From positions 2,644,001 to 2,708,000 of the forward strand of contig JAWNZC010000406.1 in NCBI GenBank assembly GCA_035771165.1: a stretch of DNA of 64,000 bases. Reading direction: 5' to 3'. Shown one piece after another: positions 11,929 to 26,529 of this stretch. Under the pieces are notes generated by a model. It was not told the DNA's origin, searched no databases, and saw only the letters and a list, made by a program, of their open reading frames with translations. Made by a program: the position numbers and the translations under genes. Numbering within the stretch: position 1 is the first letter of the stretch; the number at the start of each line of letters is the position of its first letter. Source of the stretch: Paragorgia papillata. Taxonomy: Eukaryota > Cnidaria > Anthozoa > Scleralcyonacea > Coralliidae.

Positions 11929-14072
11929 AGAGGTAGAGGTGGGAGAAAAGTAGAGGTAGAGGAAGAGGTAGATGAAGAGAAGCAGAAGGACGTAGGGGTA
12001 GAGGAAGAGGAGGAGGTAGGGGTAGAGGAAGAGGATGAAGAGGAGGTTAAGCTAGAAGAAGAGGTAGAGGTACAGGAAGAGGGACTGGAAGAGGTAGAGG
12101 AAGAAGAGGAGGAAGAGGTTAAGGTAGAAGAAGAGGTAGAGGTACATGAAGATGGACGGGAAGAGGTAGAGGAAGAAGTGGAGGAAGAGGTTAAGGTAGA
12201 AGAAGAGGTAGAGGTACAGGAAGAGGGACGGGAATAGGTAGAGGAAGAAGAGGAGGAAGAGGTTAAGGTAGAAGAAGAGGTACAGGAAGAGGGACGGGAA
12301 GAGGTAGAGGAAGAATAGGAGGAAGAGGTTAAGGTAGAAGAAGAGGTAGAGGTACAGGAAGAGGGACGGGAAGAGGTAGAGGAAGAAGAGGAGGAAGAGG
12401 TTAAGGTAGAAGAAGAGGTAGAGGTACAGGAAGAGGGACGGGAAGAGGTAGATGAAGAAGAGGAGAAAGAGGTTAAGGTGGAAGAAGAGGTAGAGGAAGA
12501 GGTAGAGGAAGAGGTAGAGGAAGAGGTAGAGGAAGAGGTAGAGGAAGAGGTAGAGGAGGTTAAGGTAGAGGAAGAGGAGGAAGAAGAGGTAAAGGTAGAG
12601 GTAGAGGAAAGGGTAGAAGAGAAGGAGGTAGAGGAAGGGAAAAGGTAGAGGTAGAGGAGAAGAGTTCGAGGAAGGCAGAGGAGGACGAAGAGGAAGGGGT
12701 AGAGATAAAGGAAGAGGTAAATATAGAGGTAGAAGTAATGATAGAGGAAGAAGAGGTAGAGGAAGAGGAGGAGGAAGAGGTAAAGGTAGAGGTAGAGGAA
12801 AGGGTAGAGGAAGAGGAAGAGGTAGAGGAGGAGGAGGAAGAGGAGAAGAGGTAGAGGAAGGTAGAGGAAGAGGAAGGGGTAGAGGAAGAGGTAAGGATAG
12901 AGGTAGAAGTAATGATAGAGGAAGAAGAGGTAGAGGTAGAAGTAGAAGAAGAACTAGAGGAATAGAAAGAGGTAGATGTAGGTGAAAAAGAGGAGGAGGA
13001 AGAGGTAAAAGGTTGAGATAGAGGAAGAGGAGGAGGAAGAAGTAAGGAAAGAGGTAGAAGTAATGGTAGAAAAAGAGAAGGAGGAAAAGGTAGAGGAAGA
13101 AGAAGAGGTAGAGGATGTGAAGAGGAGGAGGAAGAGGAAAAATGTAGAGGAAGAGGAAGAGGAAAAAGGTAGAGGAAGAAGAGGAGGAAGAGGTAAAGGT
13201 AAAAGTAGAGAAAGAGGAAGAGGTAGAAGGTAGAGGTACATGAATAGGAGGAGGAAGAGGTGGAAGAGAAGAGAAGAGAATGAGGAAGAAGTAGAAGAAG
13301 CGGAAAAGGAAGAGGTAGAGGTAGAAGAAGAGGTAAAGATAGAGGTAGAAGTATTGGTAGACGAAAAAGGGGTAGAAGAAGGGGTAGAGGAAAAAATAGA
13401 GGAAGGGAATGAGGTAGAGGTAGATGAAGAGGATGAAGAGGTAAAAGGTCGAGATAGAGGAAGAGGAGCAGGAAGAGGTAAAGGTAGAGAAAGAGGAAGA
13501 GGTTAGAGGGATAAGATAGAGATAAAATAAAAGGTAGAGGTAGAAGAAAAGGAGGAGGAAGAGGTAAAGATAGAGGTAGACGTAATGGTAGAGGAAGAAG
13601 TAGAGTTAGAAATAGAAGAAGAGAACGATATAGATGCAGATGAAGAGGACGAGGAAGAGGTAAAGGTAGCGTAAGAGGTAGACGAGGAGGAGGAGGAAGA
13701 GGTAGAAGAGAAGGAGGAAAAGGGGAAGGAAGAGGTAGAGGTAAAATAAGAGGAGGATGAAAAGGTGAAGGTAGAGGAAGAAGAAGAAATAGAGGTAGAG
13801 GAAGAGGAGGAGGAAGAAGTGGAAGGAAGAAGAGGAGGAGGAGGTAGAGGTGGATGTAGAAGAAGAGGAAGAGATAGAGGTAAAGAAGGAGGTAGAAGAA
13901 GGGGTAGGGGAAAATGTAGGGGAAGAAGTGTAGGAAAAGGTAGCCTGTGTACAGCCTGAATATACACCTAAGGAAGAAGTAGAGCAAGAGAAGGAGGAAG
14001 ATGTAGAGAAAGAGGTAAGGGAATAAAAATAAAAATAGAAGAGTTATAGAAAGAGGAAGAGGTGTAAGAAAA
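11929..14072. repeat. Purine-rich minisatellite, copy A
   Basis: About 2.1 kb in which the plus strand is almost only G and A with scattered T, built from variants of GAGGTAGAGGAAGA. Several higher-order units (about 60-66 bp) recur at 12,020-12,480. Long Ser/Leu or Glu/Arg open frames here are products of the composition. The tract starts where the deletion of LDHD exons 5-6 ends. Confidence 0.95.
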
Positions 14073-14357
14073 TATATACAGCTCCACTCTTTCAGAGTTG
14101 TGCACAGCTTCAGACACCAAACCTTTGGTATTGTATCCTTTTGTCTCGTTGATTCTAGGTTGTTTCTGCCGTGTGTTCATTCGACACGATTAGATCCGCT
14201 GTAGATGCAGTTGTTGACATAATGGGTTGTGGCATCCCTGTTGCTAGAATTGGTAAGTACTGTAGCTTGGAGCTTTGGCAGAGGGAGGGCTGTTGGGGGG
14301 GGGGGGGGACTGAGGCAGAGGGAGGGAGGGAGAGAGAGAGAGATAGATGAAAGGGGG

Positions 14358-16006
<1,649 letters not shown>

Positions 16007-16449
16007 AGGATTAGACATGTAATGTTAATGACTCAAAATACAATGATAATTTCTATACACAAATATTTCTTTCTGACATAAGACAACCATCAAGTTGCTT
16101 CATAAAGGTTACACTTCATCTAAATATTGTACTAGTTTTATACAGTAAGTCAACAAAACATTAAATATAAATAACTATAACAGAACCATTGGAACAGAAC
16201 ATTAATTATAATAATTGCTTCCAAAAGATTGTATATTACCATACTGTACTTGTGCAGAATAGCATGCATGCAATTTTTCAATCAAATAATCTTCTCAAAC
16301 CGTGGTATAGTGTTTACTATTCTAATAATATACATGAAAAAAATTATCAATTCTGATTGGCTGAGAGCAGTGAAGTTTTGAGGAAATACAGTGCAGAAAA
16401 AAGGAAATACAGTGCAAATTTTTTATTTTTTTTAAATTTGTACAAAAAT

Positions 16450-16690
16450 CATTTTTGACTAGAAAAAAAGCTCTTCCTGTTAAATTTTTTCATGTATGTT
16501 ATTTGCACAAAGCATTAAGTAATAGCATGATTTCTTGTGCAATTTGAAAAAAAACACGCACTCGTGAGTTTTTCAAAGACCTCAAATAGCACTCGTCCTT
16601 TGGACTCGTGCAATTTTGATACTCTTTGAAAAACTCACTTGTGCATGTTTTTGCACTCGAAACCATGCTATTACCTGTGCAAATAACATT
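16450..16690. repeat. Imperfect inverted repeat, MITE-like
   Basis: TTATTTGCACAAAGCATTA.. at the left pairs imperfectly with ..TGCTATTACCTGTGCAAATAAC at the right. The inner GAGTTTTTCAAAGA and TCTTTGAAAAACTC also pair. It lies between the two convergent Harbinger genes. No coding sequence is present. Confidence 0.6.
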
Positions 16691-16855
16691 TAACTACTGA
16701 CTACTAGAATTAAATAACAAAAATGTTTAAATTCAAATTAATTTAAGTGTTCATTGCATATGATATAAACAAAATTGCATCCCCAATTCAAAAAAAATAC
16801 ATGGGTGAAAAATGTGAAACAAAGATTCACAGATTGTCTTAAATTGTTTTACATT

Positions 16856-18491
16856 ACAAAGTGTGGAAATGCTTTTCATTATGATTGTCTTGCCTCATCC
16901 TTAGGTCAGTTGGGAGAGCTGATGAAAAACCTTGTGGTGATGGAGGGTGGTATTGCAAATTCTGTTGATAATGATGAAAATTAGATTGAACAGGTGGATA
17001 ACCTGATGGTTGCCAGTGCTGTGCTTGGTTTACCAATGGCATTGTGTTAGGAGGTTCTACGTGCTGCCCAGTAGAGGCTGGATTTGTAGCATTGAGCATT
17101 AGTTTAACAACCTCTAGCTCGTGCTGTCTTGCCTTCTCAGCTTCCTCTTGCATAAAACCAATGAATTCTTTTGTTGGATCTTGATCAATTGCAGTTTTCA
17201 ATAGGGCTACTGCTTCACCAACATGATCTTTTTTAGCAGTTTTTCGCTTTTTTATTGGGATAAACTGCTTTACCTTATTTGCTGCTTCTTGTTCCTGCTC
17301 GTCACTCTCTTGAACGTGCTACTGGCAGATGGCTCTACAGCCATCTCTGGCTGACATGAATCCCGTGTTTTGACCAGAGGAAACAAGCTGTCAAACCAAG
17401 CACTATACCCCTTGTCCTCTTGAAAACGCTTTATACCAGTGGCGGTTTTGATGGTCATAGCAACGTGTTTGCATTCGCTAACACATTTTTTGAATTTATT
17501 GCGCAGCTGGACTACACTGAAATATATTATTTCACCTCTGTTTTTGCATCTTTCTTTTAGTTCTGTTGAGATCTTTTCGTAAATAAGGCCATTTTGCTGA
17601 TTCTTTGTATTTGTGAAAATCAATTTTCATTGATAATATTCATTATTGACAATAATATCAACAAAATCATCCAGGGCTTCATCAGACCACTTGGCTTTTC
17701 TCCCAGTCTTTTTCTTGCTGCCTTTGGGTGGATGTATTACATCTGCACCATCCTCATCGGATGGACCTGTCAGTGGTGATCCACTAAACAAATTAAATGA
17801 AATTTAATAATGAAAATATGAAGAAATTCTGACAATGTTTTACATGGTCAAATATTGCTTCTGCAACTATTTTGTTGTACGTTTCTCATTTATTAAAATG
17901 AGACATATATATTAAAAGACATACTGGCATATTAAAAATTTGTCAATACCATCTCAATTTCAAATATTTTAATTATATATACATGATCTGAAATGTTCAT
18001 CCAGGCAAAAGTTTAAAAAAAAATTAATCAGTAGAATTTTTCAATCTATTGAAATACTATTTAAGTACTCGCAAAATAAATATAATTCAGACAGCATATT
18101 ATATAAATAGCATATTTCCATATTTAATAGACAGTATCATAATATGCTATAAAATATTCATGCCGTCAGAAAGAAATAATTATGCACTCAGTGCGCAATT
18201 AATATATATAAACTACAAAATATCATTTCGAACAAACCTCTTTCTTTCAGAATCCTCATATAAAGAAGTACTTGTCGAAGCTTCACTCGCCTGCTCCTGT
18301 AATAACTTCGCCATATGACAACTGTTGCAATACGCAACGCACATCCCTGCGCGCCATCCCTCGACTTCTTCATCCTCTTCAAAAACAGTACATCGATTGC
18401 ACGCTGGCATAGAACACGTCAGACATCTATACTTTGTTATTTCCTCGCAAGAAAGGCAATAATCATCTCCTCTAGAAGCCATTTTGACCAA
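16856..18491 (-). pseudogene. Harbinger accessory protein: zinc-ribbon plus Myb/SANT-like
   Basis: PIF/Harbinger elements carry a second gene for a Myb/SANT-like DNA-binding partner of the transposase. Here exon 1 (18,491 or ATG 18,482 down to about 18,236) encodes a Cys-rich zinc-binding segment (YCLSCEEITKYRCLTCSMPACNRC, written here only as a region). A GTTTGT donor joins it in frame to exon 2 at about 17,784 (acceptor TAG). Exon 2 encodes KAKWSDEALDDFVDIIV, KERCKNRGEIIYFSVVQL, a KTATGIKRFQEDKGYSAWF block and a Lys/Glu-rich C-terminus ending near 16,856. Two lesions are visible: TGA at 17,627-17,629, and a frameshift near 17,310-17,330. The gene converges on the transposase gene. Confidence 0.72.
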
Positions 18492-18539
18492 AGCGGTAGC
18501 GCGCCAAAAATCAGGTAAAGGTACGGTTATTATTAAGTA

Positions 18540-19450
18540 TTAAAATCAAGCTCGTCCTAGGCTTTTCGCGGTCAAGTTTATTAGGTTCGGCACATGCTAA
18601 GTTCGACGTTTGAAACCATGTCGCGCTTTGGTCGTTCTACTCGACCGAACCGGTCGAACTTAACTTCGCGGTCGAACTTAATTAAAACAGTCGAACTTAA
18701 TTGTTTCAAACGTCGAGCTTATCATGTGCTTAATTCAAAATATTAAGCTCGGCACATGGCAAGCTGGACGTTTGAAACGGGCCTGAGTCTCGGATTGCCG
18801 TTTCAGCTCACTGAAATACCAAAGCGAAAGTCTAGTTTTTGTGTACAGAGGAAGTCCGATAATTATTCTTTCCACAGTGAGTTGGAATTGTGATAAAATC
18901 CATAGTTTCCTTATCGAAAACGAAGTAACGAACGAGTGTGCCAGACAGCGTGCTTTAATTCCTGTCGAGGAATGAACAATCGTAACATAGAAACGTGCGT
19001 CTCAAATTTCACTCAACCGTGAGAACTGATCAACAGGAAGTAACTCACTAAAGTGAGATTCGAAGCTCGCGAGACCAAGAGGCTCTCCCTCTCCCAAACA
19101 CAAACTCAGAGCCTCTGGTCCAAGGTAGGTCTTAGCTTATGTCGTGCACTTTTAACATGAGCCCCTGGCTCGGACGATTGGGCGACCACATCGTATCCTG
19201 TGCTTGCGACGTTAAATAAATCATTACTCATTACTCGAGCTTTTCTAGTATAGTAATCTTAATTTACAGGTTTTATCACGCTTTAGCATAACACAAACTC
19301 AAAACAGAAAATTATACCCATTTTCACTACAAAAATAACCATGCACCTATGCCTTAAAGTCTTTCGTAACAAAAAATGAACAATTGTTGAAACTTACGCT
19401 CTTTTTAACACTTTCCCTTCCACTATTATCATCATATTTAACCTCGTTGC
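18540..19450. other. Non-coding, short inverted motifs
   Basis: Between 18,590 and 18,780 a motif around TTCGACGTTTGAAAC occurs in both orientations (18,602, 18,706 and about 18,764), suggesting a decayed small inverted element. The rest holds nothing I recognise. Confidence 0.45.
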
Positions 19451-19455
19451 CATCT

Positions 19456-19833
19456 TTAATTACCATCCTTCTTGGCGTCCCTGAGCTCCTGTCGGCCTTC
19501 CCTGTTTGACCAGGTTACGCTTTTCAAAGACACCTTATCATCAAACTGATCAAACGCTTTCGACATTTGTACTTTGCTTTCAATACTGGGTCTCTGATAT
19601 TTCTGCAAAGACCTAATGTCTCTGTGCCATATTCTCTCCATGATAAACTTATCTGGAATTCCTTTAGCCAGACCACGAGTTGCTATTGTTGCTCTCAGGC
19701 TGTGATTTGTGCAATTGCCTTCTATTCCAGCATCTTGGCAAAGCTTCTTTGCTGTCCCGTCCAACTTATTATAGCCCATTGGATTTGAGGTGAACCAAAC
19801 CAAAAATATATAATAGTTAATTAAATTGTACAT
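19456..19833 (-). pseudogene. Crypton-like tyrosine recombinase exon (DUF3504 type)
   Basis: The frame encodes GYNKLDGTAKKLCQDAGIEG, then NHSLRATIATRGLAKGI and IMERIWHRDIRSLQKYQRP. This is the C-terminal catalytic region of Crypton-derived tyrosine recombinases: the H-x-L-R box, then the (G/W)H box and the nucleophile Tyr about nine residues on. The usual Gly before the second His is Trp here. No upstream exons are recognised nearby, so this is a fragment or a terminal exon. Such domains are found both in Crypton transposons and in domesticated proteins of the ZMYM/QRICH/KIAA1958 group. Confidence 0.7.
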
Positions 19834-20269
19834 TTGTACTGAAAAATGTTGCTCAAGTGCTGTAAGACCAAGTAGGGTTTTATGTTCTTTATCGCTAAGA
19901 CACTTCTAACAACAATCGAACAGCGAAAACGAACACCGGAACCCAGTGTGAGAACAAAGATTTTAGCTGAGTTTCCAGACCATATTTTGAATGATTTTGC
20001 TGCGATCAATCATAGCCAATCGACACTAATGCCGTACAGCCTGCGTACAGCTATACTGACGAAAGTCCGTCGGCAGCATGTTATTGGTCGATTAAGCTTC
20101 CTTCGTATATAAAGCAATTCATAAACAATTTCATAAACAGCTATCGAAATGGAGGATTACGAAACTTTTCTAAACGCAGTGAAGGACGTTAAACGGGTAT
20201 TTTCTATATATTTTTTGAAACAACAAGTGGAAGCATCTATAAAACCTTTAAGTTTATAATTATAAACAT

Positions 20270-20405
20270 ACACCGTATTCATAAAGATGACTCCAATTTA
20301 TATTCTTTTATGTGTACTTAAATTAGCCTTTCAAACCTCGTTCTTGTGTTTATAATTGAAAAGAAGTTTTACACAGGAACGAGGCCGGAAAGATTATAAA
20401 TTAGC
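20270..20405. repeat. Diverged relative of the 11,749 MITE
   Basis: GTATTCATAAAGATG, then TTATATTCTTTTATGTGTA and an AGCCTTTCAAACCTCG stretch, follow the order of blocks in the palindromic MITE at 11,749-11,922. The right arm here is shorter and more diverged. Confidence 0.4.
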
Positions 20406-21384
20406 GGCCAAGTTCTTCCAACTTTCTCTTCTTTAATTATCGCGCGTGGTACTTTCGATCCACGCGTGCGATTCGTTACACACGCTCACTTTTGAATGAC
20501 TTGGATACTGCTAATTCCAGATGACCGCGCCGTTGAACGTAACTCGTTAAAGGTGTTGTCCAGTCCGTTCTGCGCATGTACATGACTAATGTTTACACCC
20601 CCATTTACAAAAAAATACACTGATACCTTATTCAAGATCGTAAGCTTTTCTTGTTTCCTGTTCATTTTTGTACCCAAAACAAAACGTTTTCAAAAGATGA
20701 GATATCCTCGCCGAATCGCTTAATTTTCTGCCATGTTGCTCCTAACGGTTGACACTCAGCTAAGTACTTCATGTAATTTTCTACGAATGTCATGTTTTGA
20801 GGGCCCCCAAAACAAAGATGGGCAGAATGGACTGCACAACACCTTTAATGTATTAATTGCATTCATTCAAGGCAATTTCATCTAAAGTAGCTCTCCTGAT
20901 ATCTCAGATATTGTCAAAGATTTTCCACTTTCGTAAGTCTTTCAACTGCTGCTTACTTTCATCGTTTCAGCATCAACTGGAATTTGGAAAGAACTTTTTC
21001 CAGTTAATTTATATGCGAAATATTTCACTGGATACATATTATGCATGACGTCACGGTACGGCATTAGTGTTGATAAATCGCAGACTGTTTCTTTGGCGCT
21101 TCCAGGGGGAGCGGTCGAGGAGCAGTCTGCAGTATGTTTGTTAAATTGTTCGCACTGAATCAACAGCAATTGACCGCTTTTAGCGCAAAATTTAAGGTTT
21201 TCGACGCTAGACAGGGCACTGTTTTTAGCATTGTTGAACATTGTACATTTTGTTGAACTATATATACATCTTCTAGGGATTTTTGTTGAAGGAAAATTTG
21301 GAGTGCGAGAATATATACATGTTAAAATGTGGTGTGTATTCATTTGACATGTGAAAGAATTCTCTAACTTGTTTCAATTTATTT

Positions 21385-21745
21385 TCTCACGCTTTCGATA
21401 CTTACTGGTATTAGTCAAAATGGAAATACTTTCCCATTTCCGCTTCTGTAGTTGGTTGTGTATTACTGTATTTCTGTAGCCGCTACCGAAGCGTGAGAAA
21501 AATCTTGCGATACAAGTCGCCAATTCTTGATGTATATTCGTCTATTGGTATCGATATTTGGGATAAACATCCATTGTATTATGAATAAATGCCATTTAAA
21601 GCTAAATTATACTTTTTATGTACAGTTTTCAACAAAAAATTTTTTCTCAAGCTCCGGTAGCGGCTACAGAAATACAGTAATACGCAACGAACTACCGAAG
21701 AAGTGGGAAGGTATTTCCATTTTGACTGTAACTGTTACGCAAATT
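21385..21745. repeat. Inverted repeat with about 100-bp arms
   Basis: TCAAAATGGAAATACTTTCCC (about 21,415) and TACTGTATTTCTGTAGCCGC pair with GCGGCTACAGAAATACAGTA and GGAAGGTATTTCCATTTTGA in the right arm (21,658-21,725). The interior is AT-rich and non-coding. MITE-like, no TSD identified. Confidence 0.65.
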
Positions 21746-22283
21746 TTGGATGTGTACACAGCAATTGCAAAACGAATGTATATTTTTATAGTTCATTCAA
21801 ATAACTAACTTTAATTTCCCCCAATTGCTATACATAGAGAATATTTACATTTAAAGTGTGGTATATATTATTTGACACTTTTTTGAAATTATTGACTCTA
21901 ACCTGTTTCAATGCGGTTAACGGTTTTTTCACATTTTACTTTATTTTTCAATACTTAATATTAACTGTTATGCAAATAAATGCATAAAAAATGTGTACCC
22001 AGTAATTGAATATATATATATATATATATTAGTAGTAATGCTCCACACTACAATGCCGCCTCATTAAATGCTCAACTTTCTATTTATGCATACATCATCC
22101 TAACCCTATATTTCACGTGTAAAAACGCATTAGCAATTTAAACAAACGAACGAGTCTAGGCGACGTCAGAGCTTTGACAAAGGAATCCTAATTAATATGC
22201 TAGTTGTCATAGAAAAGATCACGGCGTCGTTTTGCTTGGTGTATCATTTGCTTACTGTTCGTCGTCAGAGTAAAGCTACGCCG

Positions 22284-22343
22284 GTTACACACACCGATTT
22301 AATATGTCGCCATGGCATTGCGACATAAATCGGTGTGTGTAAC
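22284..22343. repeat. 60-bp near-perfect palindrome
   Basis: GTTACACACACCGATTTA pairs with TAAATCGGTGTGTGTAAC around a GTCGCCATGGCATTGCGAC centre. A related CCGATTT motif recurs downstream to about 22,540. Confidence 0.8.
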
Positions 22344-22994
22344 ATACCCAGTCGATATGTATTATGCGTTGCTGAAGCATTGCAACGAAAATCTGCACAC
22401 AAAAGTGTAACATACCTGTCGCCGATTTGTGTTGCAATCATGCCAAATTTCGTTTGTTCAAGCTCTGCCCATCCTTGGTTTATTTTTATACTTGATTTTT
22501 CTTCAACACAAATTGACGTGCAGAGCGGGTGACCGATTTATTTCGCAATACCTTGCGACACAATATACAATAGAGGTCCACGAGACTAGCTCAAGAGAGT
22601 GGTAATATGTTCCAGCACGGCTTTATCTCAAATATATTTAAGTGCACAAAAGAAAAGCGCTATTAAAAACTTTAAAAGCCGCGATGATCTTGTTTGTCTA
22701 ACTATAGGTGATTGGCCATAGATGTTGGTGAACTAATTTATAGTTCATGCAATGCGTCGATTCTGTTTCATGTGCCGCGGTTAAGGTTACTGGCCTTGTA
22801 TATTAAATGACGGCTACGTACTATTATATTGCTTTAAAATTAACTACGTATAGTTATTAGTTACCTCGAAGTTAGTTACGTCCGTCTCGCGACTCGCGGT
22901 AACTAAGCTATACTATTTGTGGCGCTTCAGTGAAACTTAGCAAATTGCCTGTTCTATTCAACCTGGTGTGTCAACTATAGGAAATCATCTCAAA

Positions 22995-23500
22995 TCAATT
23001 CATGCACAGTGGCTACATCTCATAACTCGAAAAAGCAGGTTAAAAACCTGACAAGTCAACACATTTTTTTTGTAATAATACTGACGAGGCCACCAGCTAT
23101 AAAAAATTAATAAAAACGCAATATTTCGCTCGAGAAAGCTTCTCACACTGTTGTGAATTAAATACGGATGGATACAAGCGTCACGATAAATGATAGTGAC
23201 ATGTATAGTCCTTCCATGCAATGAAAGAAAGAAATGTTTAGCAGATATATTTCCAGAGTCTTTCTCTTCATATACTCTACATATCAAAATCAATTCATAT
23301 ATAGTGACTACATGTATCTCGTAACTCGACAAAGCAAGTTCAAATCAAATCCATGCAGTCAAGTTAACATTTTTTGCAGTTATACGAACAAAGCAACTAT
23401 AGCTTAAAATTAATAAAAGCTCACACTGTTCACACTGTTGGGAATTGAATATGTCATGTGAACGTCACGATAAATTATAAGGACATGTAGTTGTACCGCT
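22995..23500. repeat. Diverged tandem copies of a 250-300 bp unit
   Basis: Blocks such as CTCGAMAAAGCA-GTT, AAAATTAATAAAA, CTCACACTGTT-GAATT and GTCACGATAAAT occur in the same order at about 22,995-23,225 and 23,300-23,500. Weaker relatives lie at 24,830-24,920 and 26,050-26,130. Confidence 0.55.
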
Positions 23501-25070
23501 GAAAACGGCTATAAGCTTGCGCAAAAAATCTTCTAAAATATATAAAAATAACTAAACGGGCCACTGCATGTTCCTTTATCAAGAAAGCCTGAGATACAAA
23601 AAAGTGATCTTTTCAGTATTTATAATGTTGTTAATGATTTCAACGAAAAAGTCTCTAAGGTTCAATCCTTTTGAAATAAAAGTTTATATAGCAGATATAT
23701 AACCATAGAATCCTTCGCACCTTGTCTTAGTTTTATCGATGCCTTTAACAATAACATCTTCTATTCCGAATGCCCTGATAAAAAAATCCGCATTATATAG
23801 ATTCTCTCCCGATATATCCCTCTGTCATCCCCATATCTATTTAAACTTGTCTATTCCTATCGGGTTATTGAAGCGCTTTGTGAAAGACGTATTTCCAACA
23901 TAGATTTTATCGGCACACTTTGTACAAATTAGAAGATAATAGTCGAGGAGGAGAAGCGAGAAAACGTCGACCACGTAGCACCCCCACTACACAATAGTTT
24001 TCACTCCAGATTATAATAGGCTGATACCCATAGAACATTGCTAGGTCAGTCGTACTCACAAATTGTGGGGTCAGTGGCCTGCTACATAGAGGGGGTGGGT
24101 GGTCCTTACATTGACAGACTTAAAGTGCACATGAAACGAAAATTAAGTTTGTCCTATTTGAAAGAACACTTAAAATGATAGAGTAACATCTTTTGCAGTT
24201 TTTCGTTTCCTTGCTTCGTTGTTGAGATATTTCAGTTTGTTTGAAATGTAAATTAAACAACTCTTAAAACGGTTAGATTTTTCATAAAGAAACAGAAACG
24301 CATAGCATACTTCGATTTTCGTAATGTATCAAAGTAACAAAAAATGACATTTCGAGCTTTCTTTTGCGTTTAGTTTCGATCATGCGATCGTCACCTTCCG
24401 TTTTGCTTTTTCATATCATAAGAGTTTTTTTACGAGCATAATCTATGTGATCTTGTCTTTTCAATTATCATCGCTTTCCGCGTTGGCCGCTCGGTTTACC
24501 CAAGTCAAGTCTAAAGTCTCTAATTATCAGACATGCATGGACCATGCACGGTAGCGTAATTTTTTGCAATTCCGGTGCAATTTTGGAATTTGTCCACATT
24601 TCGATTTCTGTTGTGTGCCTACTTCTATAATGAGCGAATGATCGACAGAGTTAAAGCAGAGCAGAGCAGAAGAAACCGAATCATGCATGCGTAACTTATA
24701 AGGCGCGTCCACAGCTGCATCGTTTGTCCAAAAACGATTTCGCTCAAATAATTCTGGAAAAAAAGACGTGCATTGCTTTCGTGTTAATGCAGTCTAGTTA
24801 ACAGTTTAATACTTCTTCAGCCATGCATATAATATATTTAGTGACAGCTAAAAATATAATAAAAAGTGCGAAATTCATTGCAGGAGCTGTTCAAACTGTT
24901 ATAAATTAAATATGTGATTCAAAACAAAAATAGCTTACTTTAGCTATTATATTTACACAGGTTAACTTGTACATGCAGAATTACGGAATTCCCATACTAA
25001 CCAATTTGTAAATTACAAATGCATACCAAGCAAAATATCATTAAAAATTTAGACAGATATAAAAATACTA
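23501..25070. other. Non-coding upstream region
   Basis: AT-rich DNA with no recognisable gene. ACTTAAAGTGCACATGAAAC (about 24,119) is a phrase repeated in shorter form near 26,965. Confidence 0.5.
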
Positions 25071-25073
25071 AGT

Positions 25074-25156
25074 TTATGTAAAATATTCATAGCGGGTGTT
25101 CCTATATGATCATATAGGAACACCCGCTCTGATTATTTTTACATAAACTTAGTATT
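25074..25156. repeat. 83-bp palindrome
   Basis: AATACTAAGTTTATGTAAAA pairs with TTTTTACATAAACTTAGTATT, and AGCGGGTGTTCCTATAT pairs with ATATAGGAACACCCGCT, around a central GATC. Only a few bases are unpaired. It is probably a small hairpin MITE. Confidence 0.85.
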
Positions 25157-26375
25157 AGATTATAAAAATATAGCGCCGAATACCTATAACAAATTATATG
25201 CTAAAAATTAAATATCCTCCTTTTTTTTAAAACATTGACCAAGATTCTTCCCTTTTCGAAAAAAAAATCAAAACAAATTCCTATATAGGTATTCTTAATA
25301 TCAGATTTTGACTTATATTCCAAAAGGAAATACAATACTGCATGTATCCTATATAGGAATTCCTATAGGATCGTTTGCAGATATACATTCTCACCAGTAT
25401 TCCAGTTTGGTGTTGTCCCCTGTTTCTACTGTGGGACTTGCTCCTTTTTGAACTGCTTATATACTTTAAGTCATTCCTGTCCGAGGGCTTACCCAGAGTC
25501 GGAATAAAATCGCCTGGCGTTAGCCAGAATAAAATAGTAAAGCCCGATTCGGACAGGAAAGAGTTAAGTTACACATGGTGTTGCAAAGATAACAACATAG
25601 AGTAGTAAGGACGAACGAAGGCGAGTTTTTTTGTAAAAACCGTGGGGTGGCCGTGTATAAGATATCAAAATGGATTTTAGAAAACAAATTTAAAAAATTC
25701 AACTATACTTCATTCAAAAAGAAATTCAAGAATCGTAAAAAGAATTATTATATTGTTACAAGGGCTAAAATGTGACGCTCTATATCCACGAAGACGGTTT
25801 ATATATTTAGTGACGCTTGAACAATCAACTGTTGAATGACACGTGAATCATGAAAGTAGTATATATTAATGCGTAGGATAGAAAAACATTCTAAAGTGAC
25901 CCAAGTTTCATTGACATGCCTTCTACTTTATTGAAAAGTGATGTTTTGAATGTGTTTTGAAGCTATGGATAGGGCGCTTATATCTATACCTTCGGTTAGG
26001 TCGAACTCAAGAAAATTCGGGGTTCAAATTCGGCAAAGACTAGTGACGATGACAATGTTTGCTAAAAATTTAATAAAAAGTGCATTATTTCTCGCAGAAA
26101 ACCTGCTCAAACAGTTATAAATGGTCTACATCGTGATATCTTATGCAACACAAAAATATTTAACTAATGTTTGTACAGGTTAGCTCGTCGAAAATTAAAT
26201 TTTTTAGAACAATTCTATATAACTGGTTCTGTTACCTATATAACCTACGCGGGAATTAATAATACATACAATGCATATTACCATAATTCATAAGTAAGTG
26301 TAAGGAAGTCTAAAAAGTGTAAAACCTTCATGTATATATATGTATATATTATATTTTATATATATATATATATAT

Positions 26376-26408
<33 letters not shown>

Positions 26409-26529
26409 AATCAACAAGTAGATTTGGTTTACTTGATCGCGATAAAGTGCTCAATACACAAGTAAACGAATGTAGAGCAGAAATATTATTATAAAAGGTT
26501 AAAATGGATAAAAACAGTAAAAAAACATG

